A stretch of 64,000 bases of DNA from positions 1-64,000 of the forward strand of contig JAPYTD010000019.1 in NCBI GenBank assembly GCA_029936315.1, in the 5' to 3' direction. This document shows positions 27,284-35,510 of the stretch, piece after piece. Both the position numbers and the translations under genes were made by a program. The stretch comes from Planctomycetota bacterium. GTDB taxonomy: Bacteria > Planctomycetota > UBA1135 > UBA2386. A model generated the notes under the pieces. It saw only the letters and a list, made by a program, of their open reading frames with translations. It had not been told where the DNA came from and ran no database searches. Every line of letters begins with the position of its first letter. Position 1 is the first letter of the stretch.

Positions 27284-28471
27284 TTAGCGACTACGGAATT
27301 CCAAACGGCTCGGTCGGGGCTTGCCCGTGACCAGAAACCCGGGGACCGGGTCTCGGCCCACACCAAACACCCACTGGCGCCGCCTTGCTGACCTGCCCGG
27401 CAGCCGGCTCGCCGTCGCAGCCAACGGCGCAGTCAACGCTGGAGCCTCAAGGTGCTCGCCCGACAAGAATGTGCAGCCGAACCGCAGCAATAGCGGGCCG
27501 CGCACATCGGCACGCACAGCTACGTGCAACTCCCCGCCCACCAGAATGCCGGCATCACACGCCAACGTCCCGCCCGCGCCGGGCAAGCCGAGGTAGACAT
27601 TTCCCGAGCCTTCGACTTGCCCCGCAAACGCAGCCCCCCGGTGCAGGCGGTCACCGGTGGTCCAGCCGCCACTGCCATCGATATCCGCAAAGACAACGCC
27701 CGCATCCGCCGTGTCGGTGGCCAAGAGCAAACGGCCTCGGCCGCGCACGTGCAGGGAACGCAGGAGGTGCAGGTTGCCCTCGATGATCACGACCAGGTCC
27801 TTCGCCAAGTTGAGGGTCAGGGCGTGCTCACGATCTTCGAGCCACAGATTGCCCGGCACGATGAGCAACCCACCACTCTGATACTTCGCCAGATCTACCC
27901 TGTTTGACGACCAAACATAGTCTGGCCGATCCGAACCACTGGCCAGGTGCCGCAGGGCAATCTCGGGGTCCCGCCGAAAGCCAAGCGACTCGGTTACGCG
28001 CGGCGCGCTCGCGATCGCCGACAAGTCCAACTCGGGCCAGTTGTCTGGCGCCTCGCACAGTTTGCCACCGATCTCCGCCAATGTCGCCGCGTCAGTCGCG
28101 GCCCGGGCATGCGAAAAGACACTGGGCGCCCCCCCCGGCAACTGCCTACTAGCCAGTACGGTCTCTCCGCTCGCCCCAGTCACATAGACCGTGCACAGAT
28201 CCCGTTGCCAGGCGACCCCGACGTGCACACCGGCAACCTGCAACTGGCCACCCTTATCACCCGCCGCCACCTGTTCTATCAACGCAGTCTCGGCGGCGAT
28301 CTGGGCACGCACGACTTCCAGTTGGCGATTGATGTCGCGAGCACGGTGCGCAACGTCAGCCTGCTCAAGAACACTGACGACAAGAAACGTAACTGCCGCG
28401 ATGGCGATCATCGTGGTTGGCGAAAGCGCGCGCACCGCGCAAGCGACAAACGAAGGGCGCTTGGCGTTCAT
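27284..28471 (-). CDS. Membrane-anchored protein of unknown function, beta-rich
   Basis: A 395-residue protein I do not recognise. One transmembrane helix is at about residues 18-36, followed by a coiled-coil-like stretch (about 40-68, rich in Ala, Glu, Gln and Arg) and a large extracytoplasmic part. Residues about 205-330 alternate short hydrophobic strands and glycines (GGLLIVPGNLWLE, DLVVIIEGNLHLLRSLHVRG, GGTLACDAGILVGGELHV), a pattern seen in beta-helix or bactofilin-like proteins and in PilX-like pilus accessory proteins. It is the last gene of a three-gene unit, and its ATG overlaps the previous stop by 4 nt. A surface-structure role is a guess from topology. Confidence 0.6.
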   Translation of the reverse strand: MNAKRPSFVACAVRALSPTTMIAIAAVTFLVVSVLEQADVAHRARDINRQLEVVRAQIAAETALIEQVAAGDKGGQLQVAGVHVGVAWQRDLCTVYVTGASGETVLASRQLPGGAPSVFSHARAATDAATLAEIGGKLCEAPDNWPELDLSAIASAPRVTESLGFRRDPEIALRHLASGSDRPDYVWSSNRVDLAKYQSGGLLIVPGNLWLEDREHALTLNLAKDLVVIIEGNLHLLRSLHVRGRGRLLLATDTADAGVVFADIDGSGGWTTGDRLHRGAAFAGQVEGSGNVYLGLPGAGGTLACDAGILVGGELHVAVRADVRGPLLLRFGCTFLSGEHLEAPALTAPLAATASRLPGRSARRRQWVFGVGRDPVPGFLVTGKPRPSRLEFRSR

Positions 28472-28797
28472 CGAGCGTTCATCGAAAGCACGTTGCGATT
28501 TGCACCACTGCCATGGGTTGCAAAGGTCAGGTAGAGCGCATCGCCAATCGCAGCGCAGCGAAGCTGCATGCCCGGGAAGAGCACAGCAGCCGCTTCGAGT
28601 TGGCCTTTGTCCGGCCGAAGACCGAGTTCACAAGCGCGGTGCAACTCATGAACCGCATGCACTTGGCACTGGCGTCGCGCCAGCACCTCCCGCGTCTCGC
28701 CGACGCGCACATGCAACCACGTTGCCAAGCCACCCATGACGGCAAGAGCCGACAAGGTCGCCGACCGGTACAGCAGACGTTCGCATGAGATCTTCAC
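28468..28797 (-). CDS. Small membrane-anchored protein, unknown
   Basis: A 109-residue protein with one N-terminal hydrophobic segment (about residues 10-28) and an extracytoplasmic part containing three cysteines (CQVHAVHELHRAC, LRCAA) that could form disulfides. No family recognised. It starts at GTG overlapping the previous stop (GTGA) and its stop overlaps the next ATG, so it is made in fixed order with its two neighbours. The size and the single N-terminal helix would suit a minor pilin-like or complex-assembly subunit, but no prepilin cleavage motif is visible. Confidence 0.55.
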   Translation of the reverse strand: MKISCERLLYRSATLSALAVMGGLATWLHVRVGETREVLARRQCQVHAVHELHRACELGLRPDKGQLEAAAVLFPGMQLRCAAIGDALYLTFATHGSGANRNVLSMNAR

Positions 28798-29279
28798 GCG
28801 AGCTCATCCTCGTCGTCCGCATCGAGGTCGAACATGTCTCTGTCAACGTTCACTCCACTAGGTGGATTGTGATTCAGCCACTCGAGCAAGCCGTTGCATT
28901 CCTGGACAAGGCGCGCCATCGGCTCCCCCGGCCGGCGAGCAACTCGGAAGCCGACATCACCAGCTCGAATGCGCTGCATCGCGACGCGAACTTGCTGCTC
29001 CGGTGCTCGGAATCTTCGCGTCATGTTGCAAACCTCGACGAGCAACACGATGAGAAGACTGGCGACGAAGGCAACGACCGAAATTGCCAACGTAGAGAGA
29101 CTCGACAACGATCCCGATTCGAGATCGTGCAATTGGCTCACGCACTGATGCGCAAACACTGTCGCAGCGCCGCACATTGCGACAATTGCTGCGATCCGCA
29201 CCGCCAGAAATCGCGACAGCCATTGCGCTGTCGAAGGGTTGTCATAGTGCGTGGAGGGCTTCGTAGCAGAGTTCAACAC
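28794..29279 (-). CDS. Two-helix membrane protein with HAMP-like segment
   Basis: A 161-residue protein with transmembrane segments at about residues 25-44 and 62-84, a short loop between them, and a cytoplasmic part starting RRFRAPEQQVRVAMQRIRAGDVGFRVARRPGEPMARLVQECN. That part has the spacing of a HAMP linker (helix, RAGD turn, helix). It ends in an acidic tail. No kinase or methyl-accepting domain follows. It begins the three-gene unit at a GTG and is divergent from the FlhG-like ATPase gene. A similar stand-alone HAMP-type protein is encoded at 46523-47167. Confidence 0.6.
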   Translation of the reverse strand: MLNSATKPSTHYDNPSTAQWLSRFLAVRIAAIVAMCGAATVFAHQCVSQLHDLESGSLSSLSTLAISVVAFVASLLIVLLVEVCNMTRRFRAPEQQVRVAMQRIRAGDVGFRVARRPGEPMARLVQECNGLLEWLNHNPPSGVNVDRDMFDLDADDEDELA

Positions 29280-29463
29280 TGATCAATCGGTGGTCAGACA
29301 GGATTACCTCACCATTGGGGTCCCTGGCATATGCATCGGCTAAACCCGCATTTTGCATGCGTTCAAGGACGCAAATCGTCCCGGACTTGGACGCAAGGTC
29401 AGCGCCTTGAACGGCCGATGGAGCGTGCGAACGAGCCAAAACTCGCCGGACATCAATAAGCAC

Positions 29464-30345
29464 ATGGTCGAGCAATCCAATGAGCCGCAAGAGAGCGGCA
29501 AACGAGCAACGATCTTCGCGGTGACGTCTGGGAAGGGTGGCGTTGGCAAAACGTCGTTGGCGGTCAACCTTGCATGCGAATTCAGTAGACGCGGTTACCG
29601 CACGATCATCATTGATACCGACCTTGGCTTGGCCAACGCGCACATTCTCGCTGGCATCAAGCCTGAGAAGACGTTGTCGGACTACATCAGTGGCAATGCG
29701 GAACTCGCCGACATCATTGTCGACGGCCCGTGCCAAGTGAAGTTCGTCAGCGGCGGCAGTGGCGTCAAAGACATGGCCAACCTCGATGACAATGGCCGCG
29801 CCCAAATCTGCGTTGCAATCGAGGACCTGGCAAAGTTCTGCGACGTCATCCTGCTCGACACCGGTGCCGGTGTTTCGAAGGGCGTGACCGACTTCGTCGG
29901 CTTGGCAGATCAGGTCGTGCTCGTAACGACAAGCAACTTCGCAGCCATCGCCGATGCCTACGGCATCGTCAAGGTGATGGTGCAGGATGGTTTTGACAAG
30001 CCCATCCACGCCGTCGTCAACCGAGTCCGATCGCCCGAAGAAGCTGAGCAAGTTTTCCTCAAACTGAAGGGCTGCACGGAACGATTTTTGGGGTTTGACC
30101 TCAACTGGCTCGGACTGCTGCCGGAAGATAGCTCCGTTGAGGGTGCCGTTTTGAAGCGTGCACCATTCAGCGAAGTCTTCCCGGGCAGTGTGGCATCACG
30201 CTACCTCGCAAAGCTGGTCTCAGGTCTCGAACGATACGTCGGGACACCGAAGCCAGTGCCGCAAGCTGCCAAGGATGACGGTGGATCTAGGGTGGCAGTT
30301 TGCACGAGCGAACTGCAATTGGGACCAACAGGGAAAAAGGATTGA
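29464..30345 (+). CDS. FlhG/MinD-like ParA-family ATPase
   Basis: A 293-residue P-loop ATPase of the MinD/ParA/FlhG group. The deviant Walker A SGKGGVGKTS is near residue 22, DTDLGLANAHILAG near 54 (switch region) and LLDTGAGVSKGVTDF near 137 (Walker B). The DLGLANAHILAG form is typical of FlhG (YlxH), which sets flagellar number and place, and of related ATPases that position surface machines at the membrane. No flagellar gene lies in this window. The ATG at 29464 is chosen over a TTG at 29353, which lies inside the divergent promoter region. The next gene, HU-like, starts 3 bases after its stop. Confidence 0.8.
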   Translation: MVEQSNEPQESGKRATIFAVTSGKGGVGKTSLAVNLACEFSRRGYRTIIIDTDLGLANAHILAGIKPEKTLSDYISGNAELADIIVDGPCQVKFVSGGSGVKDMANLDDNGRAQICVAIEDLAKFCDVILLDTGAGVSKGVTDFVGLADQVVLVTTSNFAAIADAYGIVKVMVQDGFDKPIHAVVNRVRSPEEAEQVFLKLKGCTERFLGFDLNWLGLLPEDSSVEGAVLKRAPFSEVFPGSVASRYLAKLVSGLERYVGTPKPVPQAAKDDGGSRVAVCTSELQLGPTGKKD

Positions 30346-30348
30346 AGG

Positions 30349-30777
30349 ATGACCCGCACTACGAAGCAAGACGCTACGGCAAGCATGGATCAGGCGACGG
30401 GCAAGCTCGCAGCCAACGAAGAACAGTTCGGCCGGCAGGCCAACAAGGGTATTCTCGCCGACAAGGTCGCCGAAGAACTCAACGTGCCGCGGCGTACCGC
30501 AGCACGCGTTCTTGACGCGGTGCTAGATGCGGTCAGTGAATTGCTACAATGCCGCGGCAAAGTCGCGGTCAAGGGCTTCGGCACTTTCGAGCGCAGGATC
30601 CGCAAGGGCCGTGCCTACAAGCACCCCCTGACCGGTGAGAGCATTGAAGTCGCCAACAAGGAGACCATTGTCTTCAAGCCGAGCGACCAACTGGTCGCCG
30701 AGACGAAGTCCAACGCCGTCCCGAAGGCCAAAAAGCCAACTGGGACCCCTACCGACGACATCCTGTTCAAGGGTTAA
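30349..30777 (+). CDS. HU/IHF-family DNA-binding protein
   Basis: A 142-residue histone-like protein, longer than standard HU (about 90). Residues about 33-122 match HU: ADKVAEELNVPRRTAARVLDAVLDAV, then VAVKGFGTFERRIRKGRAYKHPLTGESIEV, including the DNA-inserting arm region. Extra tails of about 32 residues at the N-terminus (Gln/Ala-rich) and 20 at the C-terminus (Lys/Pro/Thr) look disordered. It bends or compacts DNA as a dimer. It sits 3 bases after the FlhG-like gene, so the two are one transcript, and a strong hairpin follows its stop. Confidence 0.88.
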   Translation: MTRTTKQDATASMDQATGKLAANEEQFGRQANKGILADKVAEELNVPRRTAARVLDAVLDAVSELLQCRGKVAVKGFGTFERRIRKGRAYKHPLTGESIEVANKETIVFKPSDQLVAETKSNAVPKAKKPTGTPTDDILFKG

Positions 30778-30803
30778 TCGGAAAGCAACCGAATCATGTG
30801 ACC

Positions 30804-30830
30804 GGGAGGCAGGCCAATCGCCAGCCTCCC
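30804..30830 (+). terminator. Hairpin terminator after the HU-like gene
   Basis: Arms GGGAGGC and GCCTCCC pair perfectly; inside them an A/A mismatch and a further GGC/GCC pair close on the loop CAATC. The hairpin starts 26 bases after the HU-like stop and is followed by AGTTTCG, a short T-run. It separates the FlhG/HU unit from the amidase gene. Confidence 0.6.
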
Positions 30831-30886
30831 AGTTTCGTACCTTGAGAAGGTTCTCGGCGACACGCAACCGAGCTATCGTTTCGAAC

Positions 30887-31774
30887 GTGACCGCGTCCGA
30901 CGAATACCAAGCCGCCTGCGTCCAGTTCGATGTCGCCGCAGGTGACGTCGCCGCCAACGTTGTGTCGATGCGAAGTGGCATCGAAGAAGCGGTGGCTGCT
31001 GGCGCCCGCCTGTGCGTGCTACCCGAACTCTGGTCGACTTCGTTCTTGACCGAGTTCGACGACGCGCTGTTTACCGCAGCGCGCGAGGCAGACACGAGCC
31101 TATGTGAACTGTCCCGCGAGCACTCGCTCGTGGTCGTCGGGAGTTCAATCGAAGCCGACGGCGACAAGGTCTACAACACGGCGCGCGTCTACCAGCGCGG
31201 TGAAACCCTGGCGACGTATCGCAAGATTCACCTGTTCTCGCCGAACATCGAACACCGCCACCACGACTCCGGTGACCAACCGTGTGTCGTCGACACCGAG
31301 CGCGGTCGACTAGGCGTGCTGATCTGCTACGACATCCGCTTTCCAGAGTTGTCGCGCCATTGCTTCTACGAAGGCGCCGAGGTCCTGGTCGTGCCTGGGC
31401 AGTGGCCGGAAGCACGCAGCCAACACTGGCGCACGCTGCTACGTGCTCGCGCCATCGAAAACGAGCTGTTCGTCATCGGCTGTAACCGCACCGGCCAAGA
31501 AGCGTCATTGCGCACCGGCGAGGCGGTTTCGTTCCCGGGCGACGGACGCATCATCGATCCAACGGGTGAGATCCTGGTCACCGGCAACGGCGATGCTGGT
31601 GCCGTGACGGCGCTCATCGAACTGCGCAAAGTTCGCACCATGCGGCGCATCTTGCCGGTCGCCGCCGATCTGCGACCGGAGGTCTACCGGCAGCTGCTCG
31701 ATTCTGTGCACGACAAGATTGTTGCTGGCACACGTAGCGCGCAGAAGCGCGAATCAGTCGACGAACGCACGTAG
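30887..31774 (+). CDS. Carbon-nitrogen hydrolase (nitrilase superfamily)
   Basis: A 295-residue amidase of the nitrilase superfamily. The catalytic triad is visible: Glu in LPELWSTSF (about residue 47), Lys in YRKIHLF (about 112) and Cys in LICYDIRFPEL (about 147). These motif forms resemble omega-amidase/Nit2-type enzymes, which hydrolyse alpha-keto acid amides such as ketoglutaramate. The exact substrate is uncertain. No ATG lies near; GTG at 30887 gives a normal start just before the first strand (YQAACVQFDVAAGDV). Its 3' end overlaps the convergent sigma-factor gene by 21 bases. Confidence 0.85.
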   Translation: MTASDEYQAACVQFDVAAGDVAANVVSMRSGIEEAVAAGARLCVLPELWSTSFLTEFDDALFTAAREADTSLCELSREHSLVVVGSSIEADGDKVYNTARVYQRGETLATYRKIHLFSPNIEHRHHDSGDQPCVVDTERGRLGVLICYDIRFPELSRHCFYEGAEVLVVPGQWPEARSQHWRTLLRARAIENELFVIGCNRTGQEASLRTGEAVSFPGDGRIIDPTGEILVTGNGDAGAVTALIELRKVRTMRRILPVAADLRPEVYRQLLDSVHDKIVAGTRSAQKRESVDERT

Positions 31775-32959
31775 GCGGCTGAGCTTGCCCGGCCGCTTGA
31801 TGCGACCGAGAGCCGCGTTCTGTAGTTGCCGCACGCGCTCTGCTGTGATGCCCAGGTCGTCGGCGATTTCGCCGAGCGTCTCAGGTTCCCCGCCATGCAA
31901 ACCGAACCGTCGCGACAAGATGCGCCGCTCACGTTGCGGCAGATCCGCCATGACATCGTCGAGGACCTCGCGCAGATCACCGGCAGGAATCGCTTCGTGC
32001 ACCGGAACCTGATCTTCGTCCGGTAGCAATTGGCCGAGCGTCGCACCATCTTCACCACCGACCGATGCGTCCAAACTGACGGCGTAGCGGCGCGTAGCGA
32101 GAACCCAGGCAATCTTCGATTCGGACACGCCAATGCGGGTCGCAATCTCGGCATGGCTGGGTTCGCGCCCTTCACGGCGACCAGCTTCTTGCGCACGACG
32201 AATCTTGCCGAGGATCTTCTGCACCCAGATCGGCACGCGAACCGTGCGCGAACTGTTGTAGAGCATCTTCAAGACTGCCTGATGCACCCAGTACTGCCCG
32301 TAGGTCCGGAAGCGAACTTCGCGGCGCCAATCAAAGCCATCGATGGCCTGGAACAGCGACGCGTTGCCTTCCTGCACCAGGTCTTGCGCATCGACACCAA
32401 GGTTGCGGTAGCGATTGACGGTGCTCAACACGATGTAGAGAGCGCCCTCGACGTAGAGGTTTCGCAGCTCTTCAAACTGCAGCACCATCTTCAGCACCCA
32501 AAGGCGATCGAGTTCCTTCACGTTTGCTTGCGACATGATCGCAGTCTTGATGCGATTGGCCGGCTGCTTGAGCAGGTCCGCGATGGTTGCCTTCTCGATC
32601 CCGTAGCGGGACATGGTCCACGACAGCAAGCCGTGCAGGAACTCGTGGCGCCGCGCCATGCGGAACTCTTCCTCACGGTCCATTTGCGGCATGCGCTTCA
32701 AATCGGCCGAATAGAGGGCGTCACGAATGTCAGGCACGTCCGGCATACCTGACAGCTTGACAGCCTCGGTGCGCTGTTGGCGGAAGGACTCGAGGTCGAG
32801 AGTTGCCTGCGCCTTGGCGAACACCTTGGCGAGCTTCTTGATGTTCGAACCGAAAGCATCGGTATCGACATCGAGGAACTCGTCGAGTTCGACCAGCGCA
32901 ACAAGCTGTTGCGGTCGCAGCTTCGGAAGCGAACGACGGAGGATCTTTGCTAGCACCAT
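31754..32959 (-). CDS. RNA polymerase sigma-70 family factor
   Basis: A 401-residue sigma factor. Region 2 is clear at about residues 190-245 (DLVQEGNASLFQAIDGFDWRREVRFRTY, then WVHQAVLKMLYN), region 3 at about 250-310 and region 4 at about 336-390 (LPQRERRILSRRFGL, then a helix-turn-helix TLGEIADDLGITAERVRQLQ). The N-terminal 150 residues lack a recognisable region 1.1. Small changes from housekeeping sigma (for example SLFQAIDGFDWRR for GLMRAVEKFD..) suggest an alternative or group 2 sigma rather than the main RpoD. A perfect 8-base inverted repeat lies 67 bases upstream of its start. Its 3' end overlaps the amidase gene. Confidence 0.88.
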   Translation of the reverse strand: MVLAKILRRSLPKLRPQQLVALVELDEFLDVDTDAFGSNIKKLAKVFAKAQATLDLESFRQQRTEAVKLSGMPDVPDIRDALYSADLKRMPQMDREEEFRMARRHEFLHGLLSWTMSRYGIEKATIADLLKQPANRIKTAIMSQANVKELDRLWVLKMVLQFEELRNLYVEGALYIVLSTVNRYRNLGVDAQDLVQEGNASLFQAIDGFDWRREVRFRTYGQYWVHQAVLKMLYNSSRTVRVPIWVQKILGKIRRAQEAGRREGREPSHAEIATRIGVSESKIAWVLATRRYAVSLDASVGGEDGATLGQLLPDEDQVPVHEAIPAGDLREVLDDVMADLPQRERRILSRRFGLHGGEPETLGEIADDLGITAERVRQLQNAALGRIKRPGKLSRLRAFVD

Positions 32960-33025
32960 GGTTGTTTCACCAGTAGGGGTCGCAGGTGATACGACTCAAT
33001 CAGGCAATCGGAACTTCAACTGACT

Positions 33026-33048
33026 ACGTAAGTCGCACGCACTTACGT
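33026..33048. promoter_or_regulatory. Perfect inverted repeat upstream of the sigma factor gene
   Basis: Arms ACGTAAGT (33026-33033) and ACTTACGT (33041-33048) are exact reverse complements separated by 7 bases. The centre is about 78 bases upstream of the sigma-factor start codon. A symmetric site at this distance suits a dimeric regulator, but an operator role is inference. Confidence 0.4.
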
Positions 33049-33227
33049 CCAAAACAGAACAACAAGCGTGCCTGTTCCCGGGGTTTTCAGGCGCAAACAC
33101 CCCCTTGTGCGCACGCATCGCCCGCCAACGCCCACACTTGGGAGGCTGAGTCTGATCCTTGGCCCGCGAAGTTGCCGGCCCGCGTCCTAGTTTGGGACAG
33201 CTCTAAAAGTGCCACAATTGCACACAA

Positions 33228-33265
33228 CTGCCATCTGGTCTGCCATCTGGACCTGCCATCTGGAC
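33228..33265. repeat. Three-copy short tandem repeat
   Basis: The unit CTGCCATCTGGAC occurs twice in full (33240-33252 and 33253-33265), preceded by a 12-base variant CTGCCATCTGGT (33228-33239). It is in non-coding DNA 33 bases beyond the stop of the anchored orphan at 33298. Confidence 0.85.
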
Positions 33266-33297
33266 CTGACAGACTGCCCTTACTTCCTGACTGCGCC

Positions 33298-34251
33298 TTA
33301 CTTCTTGCGCATCATCAGCAGAAGGATCACCAGCAAGAAGGCACCACCACCGATTATCATGCCGAGTGGCAAACCACCTTCGTCCGTCTCGGTCGGCGGC
33401 AAATCACCACCACCGGTTGGCTCCGTGACTTCGCTGTTGTTGGTGCTGACGTTGTTGGGAACCGGGACCACGGCCGGCGTGCCACCCATGGCATCTGGAC
33501 CCTTCGGCTGGTTGGCGTCGTTGGTCGCGCCCTTTGGCTCGGTCGTCGTGCTGATAACTGGACTTGGCTCGGTCGGCTGCGGCGCGCTGCGGCCGGCAAC
33601 CGGCGGATCAATGTACTGACCAACTTCGATCTTGGTCGTCACGCGTTCTATGAAGCGACCGACGACTTGCGCCGATGTGCCATCGAAGATGTCGAACTGA
33701 AGGTCGAGCGCAACGGGTTGCTTGCTGCCGAGCTTGGCGTCGGTGCCCATCGTCACCGGCACTCTCAACACGGCCGTATTCTCATAGACGGGTCGTCCGA
33801 GGTAGCCCTTGGCCAGGACACCAAGTTGCGCCGGATGCGGAACCATGTCGCCGAGCGCGACCGAACCCCGCGGATTGCGCGCAATCATCGTCATCTGCAG
33901 AGGCGCGGGCAACACGGCGGCACCCTGAAGGATGGCTGTGATCAGGAGCATGCCTGATTCACCCGGCATAAGCTTCGGCGGGCGGCACGTGGCAACAAAG
34001 CGGCACTGGCCCTTGGAATTGCGACGGATGCTAGCGTTGAGCCGCTCTTCGGGCGTCAGGGTCGCCCACTTACCGCCCTTGCTTTCTTCGCCCCTTTGCT
34101 TGTCAGAGACCTCCTGCCGAGCCTTGCGCAGACCAACACCTGGAGGCTGGGAGCCTCGCGCACCTTCTTGGGCAAACAGGGCGGTGGTAAGGGGCAGGAC
34201 GGCGGTCAGGAAGACCACGAGCGGCGAGAGACGTGAAAAGCGAAAAGTCAT
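33298..34251 (-). CDS. Exported protein with C-terminal membrane anchor, unknown
   Basis: A 317-residue protein I do not recognise. A signal peptide (about residues 1-28, ending ALFAQ) is followed by a soluble domain (about 60-210) with beta-rich text such as LMPGESGMLLITAILQG. A Pro/Thr/Asn-rich linker (about 215-285) comes next, then a C-terminal transmembrane helix (about 290-312) with the cationic end RKK. This is a type I topology: a sensor or adhesive domain held outside by a flexible stalk. The ATG at 34251 is chosen because it begins the signal peptide. It is divergent from mrp with 150 bases between. Confidence 0.6.
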   Translation of the reverse strand: MTFRFSRLSPLVVFLTAVLPLTTALFAQEGARGSQPPGVGLRKARQEVSDKQRGEESKGGKWATLTPEERLNASIRRNSKGQCRFVATCRPPKLMPGESGMLLITAILQGAAVLPAPLQMTMIARNPRGSVALGDMVPHPAQLGVLAKGYLGRPVYENTAVLRVPVTMGTDAKLGSKQPVALDLQFDIFDGTSAQVVGRFIERVTTKIEVGQYIDPPVAGRSAPQPTEPSPVISTTTEPKGATNDANQPKGPDAMGGTPAVVPVPNNVSTNNSEVTEPTGGGDLPPTETDEGGLPLGMIIGGGAFLLVILLLMMRKK

Positions 34252-34401
34252 GCTGGCGTGGCCCGAAGTTCGGGGCGACGAATAGTACAGGGTGGAAGGC
34301 AACCTTAGACGCATAGCCCGGCCAATACTTCCCGGTGCGAGAACCGGTGCGCAGGACCGCCCCTTGATATGGCCCTAGATTGTGGCTAATTACGGCCATT
34401 C

Positions 34402-35463
34402 ATGTCCTCTGCAGCGACCACTACCGAAGCCCAAGTTCTCGACGCACTGCGGGCAGTGCAAGATCCCGACCTCAACAAGGACATCGTAACCCTAGGTTTT
34501 ATCAAGGACTTACGGGTCTGCGCGGGGTCGATCGCGTTCTCGATCGAGCTGACAACCCCAGCCTGCCCGGTGAAGGACCTGATGAAGGCCCAGGCCGAGA
34601 AAGCCGTGCTTGCCCTTCCCGGGGTGCATGAAGTTGCCATTGAAATGACCGCACAGGTCACTTCGAGCCGGCCGGTGCTGGGCGACAAGGGCCTGATCCC
34701 GGGCGTAAAGAACGTCATCGCGGTGTCCTCGGGCAAGGGTGGCGTCGGCAAATCGACCGTCGCCGTCAACCTCGCCTGCGCGCTGTCCAAGACGGGCGCC
34801 AAGGTCGGCATCCTCGACGCCGACGTCTACGGGCCGAACGTGCCACTGATGCTTGGCGTCAAGGGCGAGCCGACCGTCGTCGACAAGCGCATCGTGCCGT
34901 TCGAAGCGCACGGCCTGCAGATCATCTCGATGGGCCTGCTCGTCGCAGAAGACCAGGCGGTCATCTGGCGCGGCCCGATGCTGCACTCAGCGATCCGACA
35001 GTTCTTGTTCGAAGTCGCGTGGGACAACCTCGACTACCTCATCGTCGACCTGCCGCCGGGCACCGGCGACGCGCAATTGTCGCTGAGCCAATCGGCACAC
35101 CTGATGGGCGTCGTCATCGTGACCACGCCACAAGCCGTGTCCGTACTCGACGTCAAGAAGTCCATCCGCATGTTCCAGACAGTGAACGTGCCGATCCTGG
35201 GCGTCATCGAAAACATGTCGTGGTTCACGCCGCCGGGCTCGACCGAGCGCTACTGCCTGTTTGGCGAAGGCGGCGGCAAGATCATCGAAGAACAGTTCGG
35301 TGTGCCACTGCTCGGCCAGATTCCGCTTGAGGTGCAGGTGCGCGAAGGCGGTGACCGCGGCGAGCCAATCGTGATAGCCGCGCCGGAGACCGCAAGCGCG
35401 CAAGCAATCTTCCAACTCGCGGGCCGACTCGCCCAACGTGTCAGTGTGCTCAACGCCGAATAA
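34402..35463 (+). CDS. mrp: Mrp/ApbC-type iron-sulfur carrier ATPase
   Basis: A 353-residue Mrp/NBP35-family ATPase. Residues about 8-85 form a MIP18/DUF59 domain (VQDPDLNKDIVTLGFIKDL). From about 105 comes the P-loop ATPase with SSGKGGVGKST, LDADVYGPNVPLML and VDLPPGTGDAQL. Mrp proteins carry Fe-S clusters and deliver them to apo-proteins. The CxxC that bridges a cluster in many Mrp proteins (after the IENMS motif) is absent here: the text is MSWFTPPGSTERYCLFG, with one cysteine only. Other bacterial Mrp proteins also lack it. A small CxxC redox protein is encoded 47 bases downstream. Confidence 0.9.
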   Translation: MSSAATTTEAQVLDALRAVQDPDLNKDIVTLGFIKDLRVCAGSIAFSIELTTPACPVKDLMKAQAEKAVLALPGVHEVAIEMTAQVTSSRPVLGDKGLIPGVKNVIAVSSGKGGVGKSTVAVNLACALSKTGAKVGILDADVYGPNVPLMLGVKGEPTVVDKRIVPFEAHGLQIISMGLLVAEDQAVIWRGPMLHSAIRQFLFEVAWDNLDYLIVDLPPGTGDAQLSLSQSAHLMGVVIVTTPQAVSVLDVKKSIRMFQTVNVPILGVIENMSWFTPPGSTERYCLFGEGGGKIIEEQFGVPLLGQIPLEVQVREGGDRGEPIVIAAPETASAQAIFQLAGRLAQRVSVLNAE

Positions 35464-35510
35464 CCTGCTAGACCCGCAACACAGCCAAGCAACACAGAAT
35501 AGACGTGACT

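Larger units (their letters stand above)
32960..33297. other. Intergenic region upstream of the sigma gene
   Basis: These 338 bases carry no credible gene. They hold an inverted repeat (33026-33048) and a short tandem repeat (33228-33265), both listed separately. The sigma-factor promoter on the minus strand must lie here; I cannot assign -35 or -10 boxes with confidence. Confidence 0.6.

Noticed and set aside
27418-27600. Possible bactofilin domain in the beta-rich anchored protein
   Set aside because: The Gly-spaced strands are suggestive but the bactofilin core repeat is not clear, so I did not name it.
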